This document shows, in pieces, positions 1-5,819 of a stretch of DNA of 9,070 nt. The notes under the pieces are model-generated. The model did no database searches. It saw only the letters and a list, made by a program, of their open reading frames with translations, and had not been told where the DNA came from. The position numbers were made by a program, and so were the translations under genes. This stretch comes from an uncultured bacterium (GTDB lineage Bacteria > Bacteroidota > Bacteroidia > Bacteroidales > Marinifilaceae), in contig CAJMQA010000135.1 in NCBI GenBank assembly GCA_905215395.1, positions 1-9,070 of the forward strand. The letters are read 5' to 3'. The stretch's first letter is position 1, and each line of letters opens with the position of its first letter.

Positions 1-119
1 ATGGAAGCGCTGGGGATGGAATAAAAATCCACGACAAATAACCGGAGTATGATGGCCAGAAGAAGAGAGAGAACAATGGCAGTCAGATATTGGAATATGG
101 TTTTTATGGTCTTTTTCAT
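1..119 (-). CDS. lepB: Signal peptidase I, N-terminal part (cut by window edge)
   Basis: Type I signal peptidases are membrane serine proteases that remove signal peptides from exported proteins. The visible 39 residues start at the ATG at 119-117. They form a short basic N-terminus (MKKTIKT), a hydrophobic membrane segment at about residues 12-25, and then RLFVVDFYSIPSAS. The next partial codon begins AT, so the next residue is probably Met. FVVD-x-Y-x-IP-S-x-SM is the family's conserved block, and S39 is the expected catalytic serine. The lysine of the Ser-Lys dyad lies outside the window. The start is only 5 bp after the stop of the Wzy_C/TPR gene, so the two are almost certainly co-transcribed. 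This suggests a signal peptidase tied to the operon rather than the housekeeping copy, but that is inference. Confidence 0.8.
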   Translation of the reverse strand, partial: MKKTIKTIFQYLTAIVLSLLLAIILRLFVVDFYSIPSAS

Positions 120-124
120 AATTT

Positions 125-1762
125 TTAATTGCTGCTATAATCTGATGTCCAGTTTCGCAAATATTCCTTCATTTCGGCTTTTATTTCTTCGATGGCAGGG
201 GATATCACCTTGGGGTTTTGGGTGATCAGCCGTTGGGCTGTTATGATTCCTTTTTCGGGTTGACCGCTGTGAAAATAGAGTTGGGCTAACAAATATAGGG
301 GATAGAGACGGTGAGGAATCATATTGTGGGCGTGAAGGAAACATTTTTCAGCTTCCTGATAGAGCCCCATCGCCTGGTAATTTTTTCCCATGATGTTCCA
401 GAACATTGGGTCGGCACTGAATTTGGCGCCTTCTTTGAGTATCAGATTGCTTTCTTTGTAGAATCTGGTTTTTGAGAGACATTGTCCGAGTTCATACAGG
501 AATTGAGGTTCGTCACATAAGGGGCGGTATAGTTGCCGGTAATTATTTACGGTTTCATCATAGATGTCCATATTATAATAAGTCTGTTCTTCCAACCATT
601 GTATTTTTGCCTTTTGTCTTTGTTTCCATTCTTTGCTATAGTGTACCAAAGGGATCACAAGAATCAGGAGGATCAGGCCAGTAAAAAGACTTTGCTGCTT
701 TTGGGATGGTTGTGTGGAAGTATTGGTCAATGCTAGCAGGATTACAAATAAGATATTTAATTGTAAGACGCTGAACGGATATGAAAAACAAGCAAAAGTA
801 AGGAAGGAGATCAGACTACCGGCCAGACCCGGCTGTCTGTTTTTTAGAGTATTGCGGAAGGCTGAAACAATAAGTCCGAGAAATAGGAAAAATCCGATGA
901 ATCCGTTTTCCGCTGTAATTTGCAGAAATTCGTTAAAGCCGTATTCCGGGCTTCCAGCCACATATTGTTCCTGGGTAGTAGCGTTTGCTGTCGCAAAATA
1001 CCGGGCTTGTGCTTGTCCGTATGCTCCGGCAAAATTTCCGGGACCGACACCTGTCAGAGGATGTTCTGAAATGATATGGGTGGTTATTTTCCACATGAGT
1101 AAGCGGCCGTCGGCAGAATTTTTTTTCATTTGGTACAGTCCTGTTCCTGCTACCAGCAACAATATAATCAGAAAGAAAGCGGAAAGTAGAACTGCTTTAC
1201 GGTGACGGTAATAGTAAATTTTGAACCGCCTGTTTAATTTATAGTGACAGGTCATGATAATAGTTGTGCCGGCAATGGTTGCCAGCCAGCTAGCCCGACT
1301 CATTCCGGCAGGAAGGATAGTCAGAGCCAGGAATACATAGATCCAGGAAATATATTTACTGATGGCATGGAGTAATATATTCCTTCCGGCCGGGTTTAGA
1401 ATAGTATAAGTGGCAATGGGAATAAGAACAGCCAGAAAGCCGGAATAGGGACCGGGATTTTGGAAGGTTCCGGTGATTTTATACAGGTTATTATTGGATT
1501 CACAGAAGTTGTACAACTGGAGCCATCCGTAAGTAGCTTCATTTATACCCCAGAGCAGAAGTAGCAGAGGGATTATTTTCTGCAGGATCGGTTGTACACT
1601 TTGCAAAAATCTGATCAGAAAATAGACAGATAGGGCTCCGGTCAGATAAAAGAGTAGATAGGTGCTGAGGGTAGAATGAAAACAATAATTTATAGATATA
1701 TATTCTATTAATATGCAGAAAAACAAGTCATTGCGAATAGATGAATATTTAAAGATATTCAT
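125..1762 (-). CDS. O-antigen ligase/Wzy_C-family membrane protein with C-terminal TPR repeats
   Basis: A 545-residue polytopic membrane protein of the Wzy_C (O-antigen ligase/polymerase) superfamily. These enzymes move lipid-linked glycans onto acceptors on the periplasmic face. Hydrophobic segments fill about residues 12-210 and 285-372. The block GTFQNPGPYSGFLA (98-111) is typical of Bacteroidota members. The main periplasmic loop holds ADGRLLMW (R220, W224) followed by HPLTGVGPGNF, the usual R-x3-W/GVGPGNF signature. After the last membrane helix comes a soluble tail (about 375-545) with TPR-like helices, for example LYELGQCLSKTRFYKES and MGKNYQAMGLYQEAEKCF. TPR tails suggest contact with a protein partner. 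No sugar-nucleotide, flippase or glycosyltransferase genes are visible nearby, so a classical O-antigen role is not supported. A protein glycosyltransferase or another transfer role is possible. It is fourth in the minus-strand run. Confidence 0.85.
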   Translation of the reverse strand: MNIFKYSSIRNDLFFCILIEYISINYCFHSTLSTYLLFYLTGALSVYFLIRFLQSVQPILQKIIPLLLLLWGINEATYGWLQLYNFCESNNNLYKITGTFQNPGPYSGFLAVLIPIATYTILNPAGRNILLHAISKYISWIYVFLALTILPAGMSRASWLATIAGTTIIMTCHYKLNRRFKIYYYRHRKAVLLSAFFLIILLLVAGTGLYQMKKNSADGRLLMWKITTHIISEHPLTGVGPGNFAGAYGQAQARYFATANATTQEQYVAGSPEYGFNEFLQITAENGFIGFFLFLGLIVSAFRNTLKNRQPGLAGSLISFLTFACFSYPFSVLQLNILFVILLALTNTSTQPSQKQQSLFTGLILLILVIPLVHYSKEWKQRQKAKIQWLEEQTYYNMDIYDETVNNYRQLYRPLCDEPQFLYELGQCLSKTRFYKESNLILKEGAKFSADPMFWNIMGKNYQAMGLYQEAEKCFLHAHNMIPHRLYPLYLLAQLYFHSGQPEKGIITAQRLITQNPKVISPAIEEIKAEMKEYLRNWTSDYSSN

Positions 1763-1801
1763 GATTTCAATGGTTTAGATGAAAAATGGATAATAAAAAG
1801 T

Positions 1802-1863
1802 GGGAGAAACAGGACGATTTCGTATGCTTAGCTTGGGTAAAGATTGTATCGTCCCATTCTCCC
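1802..1863 (-). terminator. Large stem-loop followed by a T-run, between DUF1573 and Wzy_C genes
   Basis: GGGAGAA at 1802-1808 pairs with TTCTCCC at 1857-1863, and GGACGAT at 1812-1818 pairs with ATCGTCC at 1848-1854. A small internal loop separates the two stems and a 29-nt loop closes the structure. Read on the minus strand, the stem is followed at once by ACTTTTTATT, so it may act as a factor-independent terminator or attenuator that lowers read-through into the downstream gene. The long loop is unusual for a plain terminator. It could instead be an mRNA processing or regulatory structure. The rest of the 150-bp gap is AT-rich and shows no convincing gene or promoter. Confidence 0.5.
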
Positions 1864-1912
1864 GGGGATGAATATCGGCTTTATTTTATGGGAAACGAGT
1901 TGAAAAAAATAT

Positions 1913-2332
1913 TTATTCGATGACGCTTCCGCATAGTTTTAAATTAACTTTGTTTTCCTGCACATTGCAGAGTACTTCAATGGTTTTATTAAATCTTCCC
2001 AGTGAGTCCGGAGTAAAGGTGACTTTGATTTTACCGCAGGTTCCGGGTTGCACCGGATCCTTACTCCATTTTACTGAGGAACATCCGCTAGAGGTATGTA
2101 TGTCATAAATTAGCAGGGGAAAAGCACCGGTATTGATAAAACGGAAAATAGCTTTATGCTCAGAACCGTACTTTATTTCTCCCAGCTGTAGAGAATCCCG
2201 TTCAAAATGTATGGCAGTCAGATTTGCCTTTAATGTTTCATAATCATAGATGGGACGGCCAAAGGCGTACCAGGCGACCAGAGAACAAAGGGTGACAGCT
2301 GAAGTTGTGAAAAGGATTTCTATTTTCTTCAT
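1913..2332 (-). CDS. DUF1573 family protein, small and membrane-anchored or secreted
   Basis: A 139-residue protein with an N-terminal signal or anchor (KKIEILFTTSAVTLCSLVAWYAF, shown here only as residues 2-24) and one Ig-like DUF1573 domain from about residue 43. The family pattern is clear: FRFINTGAFPLLIYDI, then SSGCSSVKW, DPVQPGTCGKIKVTF and a final LKLCGSVIE strand. Members usually carry SCGCT; here the first Cys is replaced, giving SSGCS with C84 alone. Other Cys residues are C99, C121 and C133. The biochemical role of DUF1573 is unknown; the domains resemble ASH/MSP-type beta-sandwiches used for protein binding. It is third in the minus-strand run, 48 bp after the propeller gene and across a hairpin. 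The start has no clear Shine-Dalgarno sequence, as is usual in this phylum. Confidence 0.85.
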   Translation of the reverse strand: MKKIEILFTTSAVTLCSLVAWYAFGRPIYDYETLKANLTAIHFERDSLQLGEIKYGSEHKAIFRFINTGAFPLLIYDIHTSSGCSSVKWSKDPVQPGTCGKIKVTFTPDSLGRFNKTIEVLCNVQENKVNLKLCGSVIE

Positions 2333-2346
2333 GACTAAAGGCTAAG

Positions 2347-2374
2347 GGGTTGCCGGTCAAATTCCCGGCAACCC
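2347..2374 (-). terminator. Perfect 10-bp hairpin between propeller and DUF1573 genes
   Basis: GGGTTGCCGG (2347-2356) and CCGGCAACCC (2365-2374) form a perfect stem with an 8-nt loop. It sits just after the propeller stop codon on the minus strand. No run of T follows it (the next bases are CTTAGCC), so it is a weak terminator candidate. Attenuation, or stabilisation of the upstream mRNA segment, fits better. The hairpin is seen directly; the role is inferred. Confidence 0.5.
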
Positions 2375-2380
2375 GGTAAA

Positions 2381-3454
2381 TCAATCCAAATTTACAGTAA
2401 TAATTTCTGCCTGAGTATTTTGGTGTGCGAGACCATAAATGGTATTGGTTACTTCATCGTAACTGATAGAAGAACAGCTTTCCGGCAGATGATAAGTGCG
2501 GATATGTGTTCCGTTCCAGTCAAAAACCAGGATGATGTTTCCTTTATCGACGTTTCCTTTGTACTTGTGGTAAGTGCGGCCGGAATACAGAGCAAAGATA
2601 TGATTTTCCGAAGTGGTCAGATCGCAAAAGCCAAATAAGTTGTTCCGGGTGTATGCCACCGGGTACCACATCCCTCTGCCCCGGGGGCGTTTGTGTTGAA
2701 ACACTACGCCCGGACGGTTCAGATGGACTTCATTGATACGGGTCAGGCGATTCCCTTCAATATTACAGATATCCAGACATCCATATTGCATATTGGCGCA
2801 GGCTATCCTTGTATTGGACTGATTTACGGCCAGACAATTACTGGCATAAAAGACAGCCTTCAGGGTGTCGTTTAAGGTGGGGTCGGCACATTCCGGATAA
2901 GCGACACTGAAGTTGTCAGTTTTACTCACAGGATCGGTGGTACGATAACGTCCCTGAGTATAGATCCCGGTGGAGATAAACTGATTTCCTGCCCGTATAG
3001 CGCCCAGCGGTTTTTTCCCTCCGATGAAAAGGTCGGTGAACATCGGCACATAATCCGGCTGGGCATATTGGGTAAGATCGATCTCTACAAGACGGCCTGT
3101 TCCGAAATCCAGAGAAGATACAATGTTCCCGTTCTGATTCAGATTCAGGTAATACATTCCTTCATTTGCTCCCCTTCCGGCCGGAACTAAACGTTTCAGG
3201 TTACCGGTATGGTGGTTGTAAATAGCAAAACGATATTTGCTACTTGGGGTCAGAATGACATACAAAGAGTCTTTCCGGACGATCCTGGTCGGGTTGATGA
3301 TTCCCAGATCATTGAGATTCAGGTTGTCAGTCCTGGAGATATGTAATGAACTGGCCCGGGTATTTACCAGGGGCGTAATTTCTTCGGCAATTTCCGGTTC
3401 TGCCTGGCAGGCGGCGAAGAATAGGGCTAGAAATAAATAGAATATCTTTTTCAT
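2381..3454 (-). CDS. BF3164-like six-bladed beta-propeller lipoprotein
   Basis: A 357-residue lipoprotein of the BF3164/TolB-like propeller group common in Bacteroidota. The N-terminus MKKIFYLFLALFFAAC is a lipoprotein signal with C16 as the lipidated residue, followed by an acidic stretch (EPEIAEE). From about residue 40 the sequence is a series of four-stranded beta repeats, such as NPTRIVRKDSLYVIL, NGNIVSSLDFGTGRLVEIDL and NIILVFDWNGTHIRTYHL, ending in a blade-closing segment YDEVTNTIYGLAH. The function of this family is not known; propellers usually bind peptides, glycans or proteins, and this one probably sits on the periplasmic or outer face of an envelope membrane. Its start ATG overlaps the NVEALA gene's stop as ATGA (3451-3454), which implies translational coupling and suggests that the two products are made in step. 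Confidence 0.85.
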   Translation of the reverse strand: MKKIFYLFLALFFAACQAEPEIAEEITPLVNTRASSLHISRTDNLNLNDLGIINPTRIVRKDSLYVILTPSSKYRFAIYNHHTGNLKRLVPAGRGANEGMYYLNLNQNGNIVSSLDFGTGRLVEIDLTQYAQPDYVPMFTDLFIGGKKPLGAIRAGNQFISTGIYTQGRYRTTDPVSKTDNFSVAYPECADPTLNDTLKAVFYASNCLAVNQSNTRIACANMQYGCLDICNIEGNRLTRINEVHLNRPGVVFQHKRPRGRGMWYPVAYTRNNLFGFCDLTTSENHIFALYSGRTYHKYKGNVDKGNIILVFDWNGTHIRTYHLPESCSSISYDEVTNTIYGLAHQNTQAEIITVNLD

Positions 3455-3699
3455 AGATTTGGGTTAGGTCGTAAGCCTGGTAGGTCACCTATTATACCAT
3501 TTTCATCAATACCTGTACAAATATATCCACTCTTAATACATGTCGGTTTTACAGTTCCCCCGCCTTCACTCTGAGCCAGGGCCTCTGTATTGTTAAAAGT
3601 CAAAATTGTTTCTGAATCATCACCAGAAACCACCACATTAATAAATAGGGCAGATAGAAGTACACCTATTCCGAGCAAAATAGCTTTTTTCTTTTTCAT
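3451..3699 (-). CDS. NVEALA-type small exported peptide
   Basis: An 82-residue protein of the Bacteroidales NVEALA type, whose function is unknown. It has a basic N-terminus (MKKKK), a hydrophobic export segment (about residues 6-25) and then the family signature, here NTEALAQSEGGG (37-48). The C-terminal part holds two cysteines (C54, C61) in PTCIKSGYICTG and ends in a Pro-rich LRPNPNL. The signature has T where many members have V. The start ATG at 3699-3697 is preceded by AAAGGA, a good ribosome binding site, and by a TAnnTTTG box 25 bp upstream. It is first in the minus-strand run and overlaps the propeller gene by 4 bp. One reading is a precursor with a conserved leader or cleavage region and a disulfide-bonded C-terminal product, but no maturation step is shown here. 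Confidence 0.8.
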   Translation of the reverse strand: MKKKKAILLGIGVLLSALFINVVVSGDDSETILTFNNTEALAQSEGGGTVKPTCIKSGYICTGIDENGIIGDLPGLRPNPNL

Positions 3700-3724
3700 T
3701 TTAATATTCCTTTGTTTTACGGGA

Positions 3725-3732
3725 CAAACTTA
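3725..3732 (-). promoter_or_regulatory. -7 box for the NVEALA operon
   Basis: The minus strand reads TAAGTTTG, an exact match to the Bacteroidota -7 consensus TAnnTTTG. It lies 25 bp upstream of the NVEALA start codon, giving a leader of roughly 20 nt. No good -33 TTTG is seen at the expected 19-21 bp spacing, so an activator may be needed; the divergent response regulator is an obvious candidate. Confidence 0.5.
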
Positions 3733-3743
3733 AAGAAGATTTG

Positions 3744-3751
3744 TATTTTTG
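3744..3751 (+). promoter_or_regulatory. -7 box for the two-component system
   Basis: TATTTTTG matches TAnnTTTG exactly and lies 42 bp upstream of the kinase ATG at 3794. It is only 11 bp from the opposing box at 3725-3732, so the two divergent promoters must share regulatory DNA. No clear -33 element is visible. Confidence 0.45.
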
Positions 3752-3793
3752 TGAAGAAACGAATGTTCTATAATATACCCAAATCAAAAAAAG

Positions 3794-3931
3794 ATGAGAG
3801 AAGGGATGAAAATCGTCGGTATTTTATCCGTCGTACTGTTGATATGTGTATTGGTAGGTCAAACCATATGGTTATGCAAGATAAGAGAAATTAAAGTTGG
3901 GGAATTTCGTAATAAAGGTACTTTCATTTAG
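3794..3931 (+). pseudogene. Histidine kinase N-terminal fragment, separated by a frameshift
   Basis: From the ATG at 3794 (or in-frame ATG at 3806) this frame encodes 45 residues and stops at TAG 3929-3931. The peptide has a strong membrane helix (KIVGILSVVLLICVLVGQTI) followed by WLCKIREIKVGEFRNK. That matches the usual start of Bacteroidota sensor kinases: one N-terminal helix, an aromatic IxxYW-like boundary, then a charged linker containing K-x-E-x-F. The continuation VETVGRFLDEEF is in the -1 frame, open from 3916. Adding one A to the AAA run at 3914-3916 would join FRNK to RYFHLVETVGRFLDEEF and give a kinase of about 439-443 residues. The cause could be a real mutation, a base-call error or, less likely, programmed frameshifting; no canonical slippery heptamer is seen. 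Confidence 0.7.
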
Positions 3932-3951
3932 TAGAGACTGTTGGACGTTTT

Positions 3952-5124
3952 TTGGACGAAGAATTTGTATCCAATGTTTTAAATTTTAGCTGTGGATTGG
4001 ATTCTGAAGAGAAAACTTTTATCTGGGACGGAGGTAAGAAGAGTGTAGAAATTTCTTCAATGAAAATGTATCGTGAAATGACGCGATTAGTATTCTATGA
4101 TTATTTATACAGGAATAATTGTTTAAATTTAAGAAAAATAGATTCATTATATAGCCTCTGTTTACAGGAAAAAGGAATTTATGAATCTCCGGTATTGATG
4201 CTTTGGGATAATTCGACCCAAGAGACTTTGATGGCCACTGATACGCTTCAGTCCTTTCGGAAGCAATTGTTTACTCAGCCCGTAAAGGTGGGATATGAGT
4301 GTAAACATCAATTGGTGGCTGCATTTCGTGAGCCTTTGATTTTTCGGTCGATGATTTGGCATCTGGCGTGGGAAGGTGTATTTCTGATCGGTTTTATTTG
4401 GTGTCTGACCTGGCAATGGAAGATGATGCGGATGACATGGCGGAGTGCTAAGGTGCAGACGATGGGGATTGCTCATCTGGAGCATGAATTGAAAAAGCCT
4501 TTGGCTGCAATTATTTCGGCAGTGAGTGGAATTGTAAACCGGGAGAACCGGGAGTTGTCGGAAGTTCAGGAGTTGAAGTTGCAGATAGTAATGGCCAGTT
4601 TACGGAAAATGGCAGATGTGACGGATACTATGCTGGCTGCTTTGAAAATTTCTGATTTAGAGTTGGAAAGAACTCCGCTGGATATCCGGAAAGAGATGGA
4701 TTTGACTCTGGAGATGTTCCGGATATTGCGGCCGCATGCACGGGTAGATATTCAGATTGCCGAAGGTATAGAAAGACCACTGCTGGATATGGTGTATTTC
4801 AATTACCTGGTCATTAATTTGATAGATAATGGAATTAAATATAGCGGGGATGCTCCTGAAGTGAAAGTGGTTTTTGAAAAGATCGGAACGAATTGGAGAT
4901 TGACGGTTACAGATAATGGAATCGGAATGTCTCCCAGAGTATTAAAACGGATTTTCCGGCAGTTTTACCGGGTAAAGGATAAAAGGGTGGCTGATAAAAC
5001 TGGTTTCGGTTTGGGATTGGCTTTTGTGAAAAAGGTTGTGGATGCTTATGGTGGAGAAATCCGGGTAGAGAGCCGCCCTGGAGTGGGAAGCCGTTTTATC
5101 ATCCTGTTACCTGAGAATGTTTAA
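3952..5124 (+). CDS. Sensor histidine kinase (main part; N-terminus lies in another frame)
   Basis: Membrane sensor kinase that phosphorylates the downstream regulator. In this frame the only start is a TTG at 3952, which would omit the first membrane helix; the frame is open from 3916, so the listed start is probably not native. Numbering from that TTG, residues 1-134 are the periplasmic sensor region, with four Cys (C14, C57, C70, C117). A second membrane helix follows at about 135-155. The dimerisation/phosphoacceptor box is HLEHELKKPLAAI with H178 (codon 4483-4485). The ATP-binding domain has an N box (N289, N293 in NLIDNGIKY), G1 (DNGIG, D321) and G2 (GFGLGLA, 351-357). All catalytic motifs are intact, so the core could still work if expressed. 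The response regulator starts 16 bp downstream. Confidence 0.85.
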   Translation: MDEEFVSNVLNFSCGLDSEEKTFIWDGGKKSVEISSMKMYREMTRLVFYDYLYRNNCLNLRKIDSLYSLCLQEKGIYESPVLMLWDNSTQETLMATDTLQSFRKQLFTQPVKVGYECKHQLVAAFREPLIFRSMIWHLAWEGVFLIGFIWCLTWQWKMMRMTWRSAKVQTMGIAHLEHELKKPLAAIISAVSGIVNRENRELSEVQELKLQIVMASLRKMADVTDTMLAALKISDLELERTPLDIRKEMDLTLEMFRILRPHARVDIQIAEGIERPLLDMVYFNYLVINLIDNGIKYSGDAPEVKVVFEKIGTNWRLTVTDNGIGMSPRVLKRIFRQFYRVKDKRVADKTGFGLGLAFVKKVVDAYGGEIRVESRPGVGSRFIILLPENV

Positions 5125-5140
5125 ATTCAATAAAATATAG

Positions 5141-5812
5141 ATGGATAGGATTAAAGTTTTATATGCTGAAGATTATGCCTTGACCAGGCTGGAGGTAAGG
5201 GAAAGACTTGAGGCGAAAGGATGGGAAGTGGTAGAGGCTGTTGATGGAATAGAAGCTTTTGAAAAGTATAAGCAATGTAATCCGGATATTATCATTCTGG
5301 ATATAGATATGCCAAGACGTTCCGGCTTGGAGGTTTTGCAGCTGATCCGGGCGCATGATTTGCAAACTCCTGTTGTGGTATATAGCTCTCTTGCAAAAGA
5401 GGAGGATCTGAAAGCCGGTTTACTGAATGGAGCAAAAGTTTATGTAATCAAAAATTATAGTGTAGATATTCTTCTGATGCAATTGGAGAATCTGCTTCAG
5501 GATAAGAAGTCGGAGGTGATGACTTTGACAACAGGTGTTACCTATGATTTTGTTTCTCATGAGTTGAAAATCGGAGAAAATACTGTAAAATTAAGTATGC
5601 TTGAAAGCAGAGTGTTTGCTGTTTTATGCAGGAATAAAAACAAATTGTCCAGAAGGGATCTGCTTTTACAGATAGGATGGGACAGTAGTGAACTCCATTA
5701 TCAATTTCAGTTAAACAAGGTGATCGCCAAGCTTAGAAAACTACTGGAGAATGTTCATACGCTCCGGATTGTCATGGACAGGGGAAACGGTTATTGGCTG
5801 AAAGAATTATAG
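5141..5812 (+). CDS. OmpR-type response regulator
   Basis: A 223-residue transcription regulator, partner of the preceding kinase. The receiver domain (about 1-120) has the acidic pair E10/D11, phosphoacceptor D54 in IIILDIDMPRRSG, S82 and the conserved K104. The usual KP is KN here. The C-terminal part (about 125-223) fits an OmpR/PhoB winged helix: LSMLESRVFAVLCRN, then SRRDLLLQIGW, the recognition-helix region FQLNKVIAKLRKLL and the wing RIVMDRGNGYWL. It starts 16 bp after the kinase stop with an A-rich leader (AATAAAATATAG) and no strong Shine-Dalgarno sequence. Likely targets are its own promoter and the divergent NVEALA operon, given the shared intergenic region; this is inference. The stop is 7 bp from the stop of the convergent lipoprotein gene, with no clear terminator between them. 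Confidence 0.9.
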   Translation: MDRIKVLYAEDYALTRLEVRERLEAKGWEVVEAVDGIEAFEKYKQCNPDIIILDIDMPRRSGLEVLQLIRAHDLQTPVVVYSSLAKEEDLKAGLLNGAKVYVIKNYSVDILLMQLENLLQDKKSEVMTLTTGVTYDFVSHELKIGENTVKLSMLESRVFAVLCRNKNKLSRRDLLLQIGWDSSELHYQFQLNKVIAKLRKLLENVHTLRIVMDRGNGYWLKEL

Positions 5813-5819
5813 AAAGCAT

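Noticed and set aside
714..1205. Plus-strand open frame of 163 codons
   Set aside because: It lies wholly antisense to the Wzy_C/TPR gene, has no recognisable domain and reads as low-quality sequence; the opposite strand has clear family motifs.
125..1762. O-antigen or capsule biosynthesis locus
   Set aside because: Only one Wzy_C-family gene is present; no glycosyltransferase, flippase or nucleotide-sugar genes are seen in the window.
2347..2374. Site-specific inversion repeat or invertible promoter
   Set aside because: The arms are only 8 bp apart, no recombinase gene is present and no promoter lies between them.
3712..3894. 60-codon plus-strand frame starting with TTG
   Set aside because: It overlaps the kinase N-terminal fragment in another frame, is highly charged with no motif, and the alternative frame gives a convincing membrane helix.
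3911..3931. Programmed -1 ribosomal frameshift in the kinase
   Set aside because: No X-XXY-YYZ slippery heptamer is in the overlap and no downstream pseudoknot was recognised; a one-base deletion is simpler.
3952..3954. TTG as the true start of the kinase
   Set aside because: No ribosome binding site is seen, the frame is open upstream to 3916, and family members have a first membrane helix, which is present in the neighbouring frame. It is kept only as a coordinate for the readable part.
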